A stretch of 64,000 nt of DNA from Candidatus Thalassospirochaeta sargassi (GTDB lineage Bacteria > Spirochaetota > Spirochaetia > UBA9216). Where the stretch lies: positions 186,001 through 250,000 of the forward strand of contig JAQQAL010000011.1 of assembly GCA_028532855.1 (NCBI GenBank). Reading direction: 5' to 3'. Positions 25,037 through 34,254 of the stretch are shown piece after piece. The stretch's first letter is position 1. Each line of letters starts with the position of its first letter. The notes beneath the pieces are model-generated. The model saw nothing but the letters and a program-made list of their open reading frames with translations. It did not search any database and was not told where the DNA came from. The translations under genes were made by a program, and so were the position numbers.

Positions 25037-25693
25037 ATGAAATTAAAAGCTCTACTTTTTTTATTGGTCATCCTTCCCGCGTCCTTTCTTTTCTCTCTTG
25101 ATAATTATCCGGGTATTGTTTCAGGAAGTGATCTAAAACGTCTTGAAAACCGGGTTGTCGAGGTCGATTTCAGGCTGCAGCGATTTAAAGATGGCAGCGA
25201 AACCCTGCTTTATGCATGGTCGGACTTCCACGGTGTAATTGACATTGATATAGATTCACTTGCTGAGGTGATAGCTGATCATGATAACGGTGAAAAGGTC
25301 TTCAGCCGCATGATTGAAACCATCGATCTTGATCCGGACCTCCCCTTAAGCGCGCCGCATAGACAATGGGTGCACAACAGCGCCAGGTTTATGGGAATTG
25401 GGCAGGATTATAAATATACGACTATTCTTAATATAGAACATCCGTCAGAAAACGAGTTTGTAATGTATTGGACAATGACCGACATCGAAGAAGGAAACTT
25501 CCGTGAGTATGCAGGTTTCTGGTATCTTAATAAACTCGAGCCCTCCGACGCCCCCCCCCGAACCTACATCCGGCTATATGCCGAGACCGTATTCGACAAC
25601 ATCATTCCCATGCAAATGACAGTAATGAATATGTTTACAGCCGGTGAAACCCGCGACGTATTCCGTTCAATTTATAAAGCCGCCAGAAAATAA
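25037..25693 (+). CDS. Secreted protein of unknown function (possible START/SRPBCC fold)
   Basis: 218 residues with a signal peptide (1-20). The mature part has a pattern of long beta strands (VVEVDFRLQRFKDG, YKYTTILNIEHPSENEFVMYWTM, TYIRLYAETVFDNIIP) and a final helix, which recalls the START/SRPBCC ligand-binding fold. This is a guess from rhythm only. It is six bases after the previous secreted protein, so the three form an envelope operon. Confidence 0.5.
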   Translation: MKLKALLFLLVILPASFLFSLDNYPGIVSGSDLKRLENRVVEVDFRLQRFKDGSETLLYAWSDFHGVIDIDIDSLAEVIADHDNGEKVFSRMIETIDLDPDLPLSAPHRQWVHNSARFMGIGQDYKYTTILNIEHPSENEFVMYWTMTDIEEGNFREYAGFWYLNKLEPSDAPPRTYIRLYAETVFDNIIPMQMTVMNMFTAGETRDVFRSIYKAARK

Positions 25694-25706
25694 ACTCGCG
25701 TCTCAG

Positions 25707-25741
25707 CTCCAGTAAGTGTATAATATCTTCAGTTGCTGGAG
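25707..25741 (+). promoter_or_regulatory. Inverted repeat around the abiE -10 box and ribosome binding site
   Basis: CTCCAG (25707-25712) and CTGGAG (25736-25741) bracket a TATAAT box at 25719-25724. The right arm contains the GGAG ribosome binding site for ATG 25747. AbiEi antitoxins repress their own promoter through inverted repeats; this could be the operator or an RNA hairpin that hides the ribosome binding site. Confidence 0.35.
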
Positions 25742-25746
25742 GAAAT

Positions 25747-26358
25747 ATGCAGAAACGGCTGGTTTCTATTCCTAATTCAATATGGCTGCAGGATTATTTT
25801 AAAGGTTACTCAAATCCAAATAGTAAAATAAAACAGCAAATAAACACTGGAAACCTGATTAAACTCAAGAGAGGCCTTTATCTGCGTGCTGATCAGCTGC
25901 ATGATTCATCGGTACTTGCCTCTGCGGCTAATGTTCTTTACGGCCCCTCATATATCTCTTTTGATTATGCATTGAGGTTTTATGGTCTTATACCTGAGGC
26001 TGTAAGAAATATTACATCCGCTACATTTAAAAAAAACCGCAGTAAGTTTTTCAATAATGCAGCCGGTACTTTCTTTTATAGAGATATTCCTTCTATCGTG
26101 TACCCAAAAGGCATTTACCGGAATACTGAGGGCAGCAGCGCGTTTCTGATCGCTTCACCCGAAAAAGCGTTATGTGATAAATTGTTTACAATAAAAAGCG
26201 TGAGATCAATAGCCGGAATTGAAGCTTTATTATTTGAGGATCTGAGATTGGATGAAGATCGATTTAATGAACTTGATTTTTTGGAAATGAAAGAGCTGTC
26301 GTTACTTTATAAAACGGAAACAACTGCAGGGTTTTATCGGTATTTAGGAAGGCTGTAG
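25747..26358 (+). CDS. abiEi: AbiEi-family antitoxin/transcriptional regulator
   Basis: 203 residues. An N-terminal winged-helix part (residues 1-60, KIKQQINTGNLIKLKRGLYLRADQL) is followed by the typical AbiEi core GPSYISFDYALRFYGLIPEAV and SPEKALCDKLF. In AbiE systems (type IV toxin-antitoxin, phage abortive infection) this protein represses the operon and counters the AbiEii toxin without binding it. GGAGG is six bases before the ATG. The stop is adjacent to the start of abiEii. Confidence 0.87.
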   Translation: MQKRLVSIPNSIWLQDYFKGYSNPNSKIKQQINTGNLIKLKRGLYLRADQLHDSSVLASAANVLYGPSYISFDYALRFYGLIPEAVRNITSATFKKNRSKFFNNAAGTFFYRDIPSIVYPKGIYRNTEGSSAFLIASPEKALCDKLFTIKSVRSIAGIEALLFEDLRLDEDRFNELDFLEMKELSLLYKTETTAGFYRYLGRL

Positions 26359-27228
26359 ATGAAAGATGCCGCAAAACAATTATTCGATGATTATCTTTCA
26401 AAAAATAACGGATCAGCCGATATGGCACTGGCTGAAACAATTCAGGCAATCACGCTTCTTGGGCTGTCCAGGACCGATTTCTTTTCCAGGGCCGCATTTT
26501 ACGGCGGAACAGCTTTGAGAATACTTCATAATCTGAACAGGTTTTCGGAAGATTTGGATTTTTCACTTTTACAGCCGGAAAAAGGGGAGTTTAGGCTTGA
26601 TTCTTATTTTGGGCCGCTTGTGGAAGAATTGGAGAGTTTTGGATTCAAAGTTGATGTAAGTTTAAAAAATAAAAAAATAATTACACCGATAGAATCGGCC
26701 TTTATCAAAGCCGATACAAGGGTACATGTAATAAATGCCGGAGCTCCCGAATCCATTTCGTCTGTAATTCATAGAAATGCCGTCTCTAAAATTGAGCTTG
26801 AAATAGATACTAATCCTGCGGAAGGGGCTGATTATGACGTTGTTTTCATTGACGAGCCAATTCCGTTTTCAGTTAGAACATACTCAATGCCGGCTTTATT
26901 TGCCGGGGAAATGGATGCCGTACTTTCGAGGGGGTGGAGCAAGAGAGTAAAGGGTCGTGATTGGTATGATTTTGCCTTTTTCGTCCGGAAAAAAACACCG
27001 TTGCTGCTGCCCCATTTGGAAGCCCGTCTCAGACAGAAAAATTTTTATACTGCTGACGAACCTCTGAGAGAAACAGTCTTTCTTGAACTGCTTAAAGAAA
27101 GAATTAATACTGTAGATTTTGAAGCTGCAAAACAGGATGTTCGCCCATTTATAAATGATCCCCGGGAGATTGAGATTTGGTCGCCGGAATATTTTCTTCA
27201 TGTTATGAATAATATTATTTACGCTTAG
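26359..27228 (+). CDS. abiEii: AbiEii/AbiGii-family nucleotidyltransferase toxin
   Basis: 289 residues. The nucleotidyltransferase signature is complete: FYGGTALRIL (about residues 49-58) and FSEDLDFSL (about 64-72), followed by IELEIDTNP and the closing GRDWYDFAFFV motif. AbiEii toxins transfer nucleotides, reportedly to tRNA acceptor stems, and stop growth during infection. It begins directly after the abiEi stop. No repeat like those around the other two toxin modules was found at its ends. Confidence 0.9.
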   Translation: MKDAAKQLFDDYLSKNNGSADMALAETIQAITLLGLSRTDFFSRAAFYGGTALRILHNLNRFSEDLDFSLLQPEKGEFRLDSYFGPLVEELESFGFKVDVSLKNKKIITPIESAFIKADTRVHVINAGAPESISSVIHRNAVSKIELEIDTNPAEGADYDVVFIDEPIPFSVRTYSMPALFAGEMDAVLSRGWSKRVKGRDWYDFAFFVRKKTPLLLPHLEARLRQKNFYTADEPLRETVFLELLKERINTVDFEAAKQDVRPFINDPREIEIWSPEYFLHVMNNIIYA

Positions 27229-27326
27229 CAGCAATCTGGATTTTTTCCCGAAATTCTGTTAAATTCTAAAGCAAGGCTGAAAATTCCGGTTATTAGTAGA
27301 TAGAGACTAATACAAGGAGTTAAAGT

Positions 27327-27734
27327 ATGGGAGAAGCATCCATGGAACTCGGCGAACGCGAGTTGGAAAAAATAGGAAAATATGTCCAGAATCATCTCGA
27401 AGAGTGGAACCGAAATACAATCCTGAGCTTCCAAAGCAGCAGAGATATCGAACTGATAGAGAGAACCGTACGTCTTGAAGAAGGTTTGAAATCTTCTATC
27501 GATTTAATGCGTCAGGGCTTTGACATGATGGACAAGCGCTTTGAGCAGGTCGACAAGCGCTTTGAGCAGGTCGACAAGCGGTTCGAGCAGGTCGACAAAC
27601 GGTTCGAGGACATGCAGCATAACATGGATAAACGATTTGAAGAAGTGAACAGGCGGTTCAATGTTCTTCAGTGGGCTATCGGTATCGGCTTTACAACCGT
27701 GACTGCACTGATGGCCGTTTTCAAGTTTCTTTGA
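27327..27734 (+). CDS. Coiled-coil protein with DKRFEQV heptad repeats and C-terminal membrane anchor
   Basis: 135 residues. Residues 1-60 are mostly helical. From about residue 69 a seven-residue unit DKRFEQV is repeated four times, followed by two weaker copies, giving a coiled coil. The last 17 residues (FTTVTALMAVFKFL) form one membrane segment. The architecture recalls Borrelia Bdr proteins and the DUF1640-like group. A tail-anchored oligomer facing the cytoplasm is likely. AAGGAG precedes the ATG. Function unknown. Confidence 0.75.
   Translation: MGEASMELGERELEKIGKYVQNHLEEWNRNTILSFQSSRDIELIERTVRLEEGLKSSIDLMRQGFDMMDKRFEQVDKRFEQVDKRFEQVDKRFEDMQHNMDKRFEEVNRRFNVLQWAIGIGFTTVTALMAVFKFL
27531..27614. 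repeat. 21-bp tandem repeat, four units, within a coding region
   Basis: Units at 27531-27551, 27552-27572, 27573-27593 and 27594-27614. The first two are identical, the third differs at two bases, and the fourth has diverged more. Each encodes one heptad (DKRFEQV). The near identity suggests recent expansion and possible length variation between strains. Confidence 0.95.
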
Positions 27735-27774
27735 TTTAATAAAGGAGTGAAGGCGCAGGTCGCCGCAATACATC

Positions 27775-28863
27775 ATGCAGCTGTCTGCACCCCATTATCT
27801 TCATTCCTTATCCTCACTTGCCCGTTACTACCGTAAAAATCTGCCCGGTTATTCATTTGAGCTTGTTGAAGGCTCAATTGTCGATATTGCAAAGGCCTAT
27901 GAAAATATCGGGTATCCGGGCGTAGACGGTATAGATGCTGTTGTTTTTGACGGTGATCTGGAAGCTTTCTTCAGCTGTGCTGATTCTGTTTCCTCAATGC
28001 CGCTTCACCCGCTTTCCGCAATGAACCTGCTGTATGATAAGTCCAGGAATGTTTATATCGATCGAACGGACAGCTATAAAAGCCTGCGGACACTGCAGCT
28101 GGGGCTTGAGCCGTCCGCTGCGGGTCGGTTTACAGTCGTAAACGCGCTTGAGGCTGCCGCCCTTATATCATGTTTCGGGTTTAAACCGTCTAATGAATTG
28201 CTTGAAAAACTTTCAACCCTGCGTTTTGATTATCCACCGGAACCAATGATTCAGCGGATTTACTTGACAGCCGCTGTAGCCGGGGATAATCCGGGCGATG
28301 GATTGAAGCTGCTGCGTACCTGCGGGGCAGTAGAAGCTCTCTGGCCCGAGCTCAATGCCCTGATTGGTCTGGATCAGGCAAAGGAGTTTCATCCTGAGGG
28401 CGATGTCTGGGAACACTCGCTTGAGACCCTGTCTCATCGTAAGACACGCGACCCGGAACTCTCGCTTGCGCTTCTGCTGCATGATCTGGGCAAGCCGCTG
28501 TCAGAAAGTGAAGAGGGCAACCGTTTTCATAATCATGCCCAGATAGGCCGCAGGGCTGCTGAAAGGTTTCTGCAGCGCCTTGAGTTTTCCAATGAAAAAA
28601 TAACCAAGATATCCTTTCTCGTTGAAAATCATATGCTGCCCGCCGCTATAAAAACACTTCCGACATTCAGAACCGAAAAAGCTATGCAGAACCCCCTGTT
28701 TCCGCTCCTGCTTGAGGTCTACCGCTGCGACCTGATGTCGTCCTTTAACGGACCAGAAGGCTATTATGATGCCTGTAAGGTCTACCGATCCTTCATTAAA
28801 AATACAAAAAACCCGTTCCGTGGTTCAGACGGAAAAAAGCTTTACAGGCTCTATGTTGATTAG
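27775..28863 (+). CDS. HD-domain protein related to tRNA CCA-adding enzyme, without the catalytic head
   Basis: 362 residues. The C-terminal half matches the HD branch of CCA-adding enzymes: EFHPEGDVWEHSLETL (about residues 205-220), LLLHDLGKPLSE and FHNHAQIGRRAA supply the His and Asp ligands of the HD site. The N-terminal half lacks the GSxxRD and DxD nucleotidyltransferase motifs, so it probably cannot add nucleotides and may act as a phosphohydrolase or be a degenerate paralogue. No good ribosome binding site is seen at ATG 27775. Its stop overlaps the convergent thrC stop by four bases. Confidence 0.75.
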   Translation: MQLSAPHYLHSLSSLARYYRKNLPGYSFELVEGSIVDIAKAYENIGYPGVDGIDAVVFDGDLEAFFSCADSVSSMPLHPLSAMNLLYDKSRNVYIDRTDSYKSLRTLQLGLEPSAAGRFTVVNALEAAALISCFGFKPSNELLEKLSTLRFDYPPEPMIQRIYLTAAVAGDNPGDGLKLLRTCGAVEALWPELNALIGLDQAKEFHPEGDVWEHSLETLSHRKTRDPELSLALLLHDLGKPLSESEEGNRFHNHAQIGRRAAERFLQRLEFSNEKITKISFLVENHMLPAAIKTLPTFRTEKAMQNPLFPLLLEVYRCDLMSSFNGPEGYYDACKVYRSFIKNTKNPFRGSDGKKLYRLYVD

Positions 28864-30188
28864 CTGATTACAGCCTTCATTTCCTCGAGCGTATTACCTA
28901 CAACAGTTGAAACCTTCTCAAGTTTAAGAACCTTCTCAAGCCTTGCGGGCAGTTCGGGCTTTTTACCTGTCGCCTCGTCAAAAACCTCGGTAAACTTGCC
29001 GGGGTGGGCGGTGGAGAGGCTGATAATCCGGGGAGCTTTTCCATCAATCTCTACAGCGTCGGCAGATTCAAGAAATCTCTTCGATGCAAGATAACCTACT
29101 GCCGTATGCGGATCGCACTCGTAGTTTTTATCAGAAAGCAATTCACGTATCGTTTCAGCAGTTTCAGAATCGGTTATTACCTTTTCCTTGATAAGATCAC
29201 TCATTTTTTCATGTGATTCTTCAAATAATTCAAGCATCCGCTCAAAGTTGCTCGGGTTACCTACATCCATTGCGTTCGAAAGGGTAAGCTTAGACGCACG
29301 CGGGTTGTACTCGCCGCTTTTCAGATATTCGGGAACAACATCGTTTATATTTGTTGCTGCAATAAACCCTCTGTTGCCCATGCCCCAGCTGTGGGCCATG
29401 ATCCCGGCTGTCAGGTTTCCGAAGTTACCGCTCGGGACGCAGAACCAGAGGTTGGAACGATCTGCGTTGTCGCTATCAGCTGCAGCCTGGGCCCATGCCC
29501 AGATGTAATAGAAGCTCTGGGGTATAAGCCTTCCGAGGCTGATTGAGTTTGCAGATGTGAGGTTCAGTTTATCCGATAGTTCGCGGTCAAGGAATGCTTC
29601 CTTTACCATTCGCTGACAGTCGTCGAACGAGCCTTCCACCTCAAGCGCCCTGATGTTCTTTCCCAGGGTTGTAAGCTGTTTTTCCTGCAGCGGGCTTACG
29701 CGTCCCGAGGGGTAAAGGATGATTACATCTATGTTTTCTTTCTCATAAAATGCGCGTGCTACAGCGCTGCCGGTGTCTCCGCTGGTTGCTGTCAGTATTG
29801 TAGCCTTACGCGAATCAGTTCTAAGAAACTCTTCCATGCTTGACGCGAGAAATGACGCGCCGAAGTCTTTGAACGCGCAGGACGGCCCGTGAAACAGTTC
29901 CATTATGCTGATATTATCGTCTACGCCCACAAGTTCGGGGATAAAGTCGAAGGCTCTGTCGCAGATGCGTTTGGCGGCGGCTTCATCAAGCTCTTCAGAA
30001 AGCAGTGCCTGTGTTATCGATGCAGCAATTTCGTTGAAGGGTGTATCAGGGGTAAATGAGTTGATAAGCTCACTCAGGTCGGGCGCATTTTCGGGCATAT
30101 ATAGCCCTCCGTCGGGTGCAAGTCCGCGGAAAATAGCATCCTTGAATGATACTGCTTCGGTTTTGTTTCTGGTGCTGTAGAATTTCAT
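28860..30188 (-). CDS. thrC: Threonine synthase
   Basis: 442 residues, normal for the long ThrC type. It opens with MKFYSTRNK, has the PLP lysine Lys107 in SCAFKDFG, TATSGDTGSAVARA, the phosphate loop, and CVPSGNFGNLTAG. It converts O-phosphohomoserine to threonine in the cytoplasm. It lies 12 bases downstream of the aspartokinase gene on the same strand, so the first and last steps of threonine synthesis are co-expressed. Homoserine dehydrogenase and kinase are not in the window. Confidence 0.97.
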   Translation of the reverse strand: MKFYSTRNKTEAVSFKDAIFRGLAPDGGLYMPENAPDLSELINSFTPDTPFNEIAASITQALLSEELDEAAAKRICDRAFDFIPELVGVDDNISIMELFHGPSCAFKDFGASFLASSMEEFLRTDSRKATILTATSGDTGSAVARAFYEKENIDVIILYPSGRVSPLQEKQLTTLGKNIRALEVEGSFDDCQRMVKEAFLDRELSDKLNLTSANSISLGRLIPQSFYYIWAWAQAAADSDNADRSNLWFCVPSGNFGNLTAGIMAHSWGMGNRGFIAATNINDVVPEYLKSGEYNPRASKLTLSNAMDVGNPSNFERMLELFEESHEKMSDLIKEKVITDSETAETIRELLSDKNYECDPHTAVGYLASKRFLESADAVEIDGKAPRIISLSTAHPGKFTEVFDEATGKKPELPARLEKVLKLEKVSTVVGNTLEEMKAVIS

Positions 30189-30200
30189 TGTCGTCCTCTT

Positions 30201-31580
30201 TTATGATAAAAAGGCGTCGTGAACAGTGTTCAATGCCTTGTCTCTGTGTTTCTTTTCTATCACGAACGAGACACTCCGCTCGCTTGAGCCCTGTGCAATG
30301 GACAGAATGCTAATTCCGGCATCTCCGAGGGCGCTGAATATCCTCCCTGCAATACCCGGGGTCCCTACCATATTGTCGCCTATCGCCGATATAATCTCAA
30401 GATCTTCCCTGATTACAAACTTTTCAATTCGTTTTGATTCAACCTCGCCGCCAAGCTCCCGGTTCAGTGCGTCAAGTGCTCTTTCTGCCTGAATCTTGCG
30501 GAACACAAAGCTGATACTGTGCTCACTGGAGGCCTGAGATATCATAATTACATTTATCCCGGATTCGGCAAGCGCGCCGAAAACCTTTGAGGCAATACCG
30601 GGAGTGCCTATCATTCCGCTGCCTTCAACATTTATCAGTGCCACGTCTTTGATTGAGGCAATACCCGTAATAGGGTTGTCATGGCCTTTTATATTGCGGG
30701 CTATAATAGTTCCGGGTGCTGACGGGTTCAGGGTGTTTTTGATAAGTATGGGTATGTCACGATCGACTGCCGGAATCATTGTGTACGGATGAATAACCTC
30801 GGCGCCGAAGTATGACAGCTCCATGGCTTCCTGGTAGCTGATTTCTGGGATAACATAGGCCTTGTTTACGCAGCGGGGATCAGCGGACAGGACGCCGTCT
30901 ACATCCGTCCATATCTCGACAACGCTGCTGTCGGTTGCGGCTGCAATAATCGAGGCGGTAAAATCTGAACCGTTTCGGCCAAGCGTTGTTGTAACGCCCT
31001 CTTTGTTGGCTCCGATAAATCCGGTAATCATCGCTATACCCTTAATTGAATCAATACGCTCCTTAATTCTTTTATAGCTTTCCTTGTAATTAACCTTGGC
31101 CGCCCCGTATGTGCTGTCTGTGAGCACAAGCTCCCGGGCGTCGACATATTCTGCGTCAACGCCGATACTTCTCATGTAGGCGGCTGCAACTGTGTTGTTC
31201 ATTCTCTCGCCGAAGCTGGAAATCAGGTCAAGGCTCCGTGTTGAACATTCCTTGACCATTTTTACGCCAAGCAGAATCTCTCCCAGGTCATGAAGCATAG
31301 ATTCAAGGCTTTCAAAGGCCTCTTTCTCGTTATCAGAGCCGATGAGTTCAATAAATGTTGTTTTTTCTCGTTTGGAAATCCCGGCAAGGGCCTTTTTGTA
31401 GTCATCATCGCCCTTCTCGGCCAGCTTGGCGCAGTTTATTAAATCGTCTGTTATGCCCTTCATTGCTGAGAGAACAACAGCTACGTCTGTTTTGCCGGCT
31501 TCGGTTTTAATTATAGATACAACATTTCTTATTTTTTCGGCATCCATGACTGAACTTCCGCCGAATTTCATTACTTTCAT
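30201..31580 (-). CDS. lysC: Aspartate kinase
   Basis: 459 residues, a monofunctional aspartokinase. The N-terminal MKVMKFGGSSV loop, FGERMN, GRNGSDFTASIIAAA and the two C-terminal ACT domains (each with the pattern MxGTPGIA at about residues 318-325 and 394-401) are clear. It phosphorylates aspartate at the start of lysine, threonine and methionine synthesis; the ACT pair is the usual feedback site. GGAG lies upstream of the ATG. It is divergent from the lipoprotein gene at 31715 and heads lysC-thrC. Confidence 0.96.
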   Translation of the reverse strand: MKVMKFGGSSVMDAEKIRNVVSIIKTEAGKTDVAVVLSAMKGITDDLINCAKLAEKGDDDYKKALAGISKREKTTFIELIGSDNEKEAFESLESMLHDLGEILLGVKMVKECSTRSLDLISSFGERMNNTVAAAYMRSIGVDAEYVDARELVLTDSTYGAAKVNYKESYKRIKERIDSIKGIAMITGFIGANKEGVTTTLGRNGSDFTASIIAAATDSSVVEIWTDVDGVLSADPRCVNKAYVIPEISYQEAMELSYFGAEVIHPYTMIPAVDRDIPILIKNTLNPSAPGTIIARNIKGHDNPITGIASIKDVALINVEGSGMIGTPGIASKVFGALAESGINVIMISQASSEHSISFVFRKIQAERALDALNRELGGEVESKRIEKFVIREDLEIISAIGDNMVGTPGIAGRIFSALGDAGISILSIAQGSSERSVSFVIEKKHRDKALNTVHDAFLS

Positions 31581-31678
31581 CGTGCACTCCGAATTGTTTC
31601 GTATGTCTGTATCTAATCATTTTTTTTATATAGTGTAAAGACTTAGCCCATTGCCTGAATCATGCCGTATTTCCTCCC

Positions 31679-31707
31679 TTGCTGATAAAAGCCAATATTG
31701 GTATTAT
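31679..31707 (+). promoter_or_regulatory. Candidate promoter of the lipoprotein-murA operon
   Basis: TTGCTG (31679-31684), a 17-base spacer and TATTAT (31702-31707). The ATG at 31715 follows after seven bases and no ribosome binding site is seen, suggesting a leaderless transcript. Confidence 0.45.
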
Positions 31708-31714
31708 AAATCAG

Positions 31715-32959
31715 ATGAAAGTCCGTTTCCTTCCGCTGATTATTCCTCTGCTTTTCTCACTCTCCTGCGTTACGCCCAAGCCCGAAAATTCTGTATCAAA
31801 TCAGGCGGCCGATGTCGACACCGCGGCATCGGAGAATATGCCTGCGACTGAGACTCCGGAGGTTTCACCAGACCCGCGTAGCGGCGACCAGATATCCGGA
31901 AATGAGGTTGATAAGCCTGAGGTATCTGCGGGGTCAGAAGCTGTGCAGACACTGCCGCCGCTGACTGAACCCGAACTGTTTTCGAAGATTTACAGCATGA
32001 TGCCATGGAATGTAAATGCTGTAATGGACGGGGGCCGGCCGATAGTTATACTGCATGATCTGGATAAAAACGGATACGAGGATGCCCTTGTCGTGGCGGT
32101 TGAGGGACGCGGTGAGATTGTAGACCTCGAAGATTTTTCAAAATCGGCAAGACTTTTCCAGTCGGGGCAGGAGTACGCGATATTTCTACTGCTGATTTTC
32201 TATCAGTCACCTGATGGGGTGGTATTGCGTTATACCGTTCCTGTGTCGAAGCAGCTGGTTTTCAACGGTGTTGAGCCTATTGAGATTAAGAGGGGGTCTG
32301 ATTTTCCCTATGCTCTCAAGTTTTCTTTTCGAACCAGATCAGGGATTGAGCAGGAGCTGATAATCCTCAGCGGATACGGTATTACCCGTTTTACCATCAA
32401 GGAAAACCTTTCTGAGATTTCACTCATGGAGGATATCGATGAAGACGGATATGAAGACATCATTGTTCATGAACAGGGCTTTGAAGAAGGGACGGGATTT
32501 GAAACCTTTATTACCTGGTATAAATGGAACCTGCGTGAATATACAGAGTATAAAACAACAAATATAGTTAGAAACCTTCGTGATTTTTTTCTTATATGTT
32601 CGGAATATCTCAGGGCCGGTCAGATTAGTTCATTTCTTGACTATGCTCTTGACTCTGAAGCCTTAACAAAGCTAAAAACACAGGGATACAGTGATACTGC
32701 AATCCTTGAAATGATCTTCAGATCTTCCGGGGATCCTGAAAGTGTAAGCGGATTTTTTGACAGCGGCGGGTTTACCACCGTTGTTTTCCCTGAAATTATG
32801 GAAACGCCTTTTTCATACGCAAACCGTATGGATTTCAGGCATCAGGTCTCAGTTCGTCTTGGAAGAATGGGACATCAGAGTGAGATCTTTCTTGCTGATT
32901 TGAGTATGAAAAAAAATCCGTTTCAGAATAAACAGTTCTGTTTCATTATTGAAGAATAG
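31715..32959 (+). CDS. Lipoprotein of unknown function with two FG-GAP-like repeats
   Basis: 414 residues. The start at 31715 is chosen because it gives a clean lipoprotein signal (MKVRFLPLIIPLLFSLSC), with the lipid-bearing Cys at residue 18; an upstream in-frame start would bury it. Residues 19-75 are Pro/Ser/Glu-rich linker. Two segments, LHDLDKNGYEDALVV and MEDIDEDGYEDIIVH, resemble the Asp-rich turns of FG-GAP/VCBS repeats that bind calcium. Lgt, encoded at 49.9 kb, would modify it. It is 14 bases upstream of murA, so it may act in the envelope. Confidence 0.7.
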   Translation: MKVRFLPLIIPLLFSLSCVTPKPENSVSNQAADVDTAASENMPATETPEVSPDPRSGDQISGNEVDKPEVSAGSEAVQTLPPLTEPELFSKIYSMMPWNVNAVMDGGRPIVILHDLDKNGYEDALVVAVEGRGEIVDLEDFSKSARLFQSGQEYAIFLLLIFYQSPDGVVLRYTVPVSKQLVFNGVEPIEIKRGSDFPYALKFSFRTRSGIEQELIILSGYGITRFTIKENLSEISLMEDIDEDGYEDIIVHEQGFEEGTGFETFITWYKWNLREYTEYKTTNIVRNLRDFFLICSEYLRAGQISSFLDYALDSEALTKLKTQGYSDTAILEMIFRSSGDPESVSGFFDSGGFTTVVFPEIMETPFSYANRMDFRHQVSVRLGRMGHQSEIFLADLSMKKNPFQNKQFCFIIEE

Positions 32960-32973
32960 ATTAGGAGACCGAT

Positions 32974-34254
32974 TTGAGTAAATATATAATTGACGGAAGT
33001 TTTCCGATTAACGGAACGGTAACAGCAAGCGGCAATAAAAACGCGGCCCTGCCATGTATAGCTGCATGCCTGCTTACCGACGAGGAGATTGTTATTGGAA
33101 ACCTCCCGGATATTGAAGATGTAAGGGTAATGTTCGAGGTTCTGCAGGAGCTGGGCGCCAATGTTAAGAACGAGGGCGGCGGTGTCTACCGAGTAAAAAC
33201 CCTCGATATAAAAACAAGTGAAATCCCTTCGGGACAGGCACGCGCCATCAGAGCATCAATCCTTTTCGCGGGGCCGCTTCTAGCCCGCACCGGAAAGGTT
33301 ATTCTGCCTCCGCCCGGCGGAGATGTAATAGGGCGCAGGCGGCTTGATACCCACTTTATGGCATTTACCGAGCTGGGTGCGCGGGTTGAGATGGACGGCG
33401 TTTACAAACTTGTAGCCAACAAGCTCGTGGGTGTCGACATTTTCCTTGACGAGGCCTCCGTTACGGCAACTGAAAACGCCATCATGGCGGCAGTTCTTGC
33501 GTCAGGGAAGACTGTAATCAGAAACGCCGCCTCCGAACCCCACGTTCAGGACCTCTGCAGCATGCTCAACGCGATGGGAGCAAATATTTCAGGTATAGGC
33601 TCAAACATCCTTTACATTGACGGTGTTAAAAAGCTCACCGGCGCAGAGTTCGATATAGGCAGCGATTTCATGGAAGTCGGTTCATACATAGGCCTGGCTG
33701 CGGTTACCCGCGGCGAGCTTACTATAAAAAAAGCTGCTCCCGAGCACCTGCGTATGGTTAAGCTCGGCTTCGGCCGCCTCGGAATCCACTGGGAAACCAG
33801 CGGCGGAGACATCCACATTCCATCCGGACTCGAAATGAAGGTTAATCCGGATCTCGGCGGGATGATTCCCAAGATTGATGACGCACCCTGGCCCGGGTTT
33901 CCGGCTGATCTCACAAGTATAATGCTCACAGTTGCGACTCAGGTTGAAGGCACCGTTCTGATACATGAGAAGATGTTCGAGTCCAGGATGTTTTTCGTCG
34001 ATAAGCTCATTGGTATGGGCGCCCGAATAATTCTCTGCGATCCGCACAGGGCTGTCGTCAGCGGGCCTGCCAGGCTGCGTGCGTCATATCTGATTTCACC
34101 TGATGTCCGCGCCGGAATGGCAATGGTAATCGCGGCTCTATGTGCTGAAGGCCAGTCTGTGATTGCCAATGTTTATCAGATTGAGCGGGGTTACGAGGAT
34201 CTCAGCGGCAGACTGCAGTCTCTGGGCGCGCGAATTCAGCGGGTTGACGATTAA
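32974..34254 (+). CDS. murA: UDP-N-acetylglucosamine 1-carboxyvinyltransferase
   Basis: 426 residues from TTG 32974 with TTAGGAGA upstream. It catalyses the first committed step of peptidoglycan synthesis, joining phosphoenolpyruvate to UDP-GlcNAc. The N-terminal GNKNAALP (Lys22) and the [16 protein letters not shown] segment fit. The active-site loop reads [15 protein letters not shown]: Asp117 replaces the Cys (Cys115 in E. coli) that fosfomycin alkylates. The same exchange is known in Borrelia, Treponema, Chlamydia and mycobacteria, where the enzyme works and is fosfomycin-insensitive. The 3' end overlaps the convergent J-domain gene by four bases. Confidence 0.97.
   Translation: MSKYIIDGSFPINGTVTASGNKNAALPCIAACLLTDEEIVIGNLPDIEDVRVMFEVLQELGANVKNEGGGVYRVKTLDIKTSEIPSGQARAIRASILFAGPLLARTGKVILPPPGGDVIGRRRLDTHFMAFTELGARVEMDGVYKLVANKLVGVDIFLDEASVTATENAIMAAVLASGKTVIRNAASEPHVQDLCSMLNAMGANISGIGSNILYIDGVKKLTGAEFDIGSDFMEVGSYIGLAAVTRGELTIKKAAPEHLRMVKLGFGRLGIHWETSGGDIHIPSGLEMKVNPDLGGMIPKIDDAPWPGFPADLTSIMLTVATQVEGTVLIHEKMFESRMFFVDKLIGMGARIILCDPHRAVVSGPARLRASYLISPDVRAGMAMVIAALCAEGQSVIANVYQIERGYEDLSGRLQSLGARIQRVDD

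Noticed and set aside
25694-27326. Flanking direct repeat around the AbiE module
   Set aside because: I compared the bases before abiEi with those after abiEii and saw no shared stretch like those at the other two modules.
27531-27614. Short regular repeats that could suggest a CRISPR array
   Set aside because: The units are contiguous without spacers and lie in frame in a gene encoding heptads.
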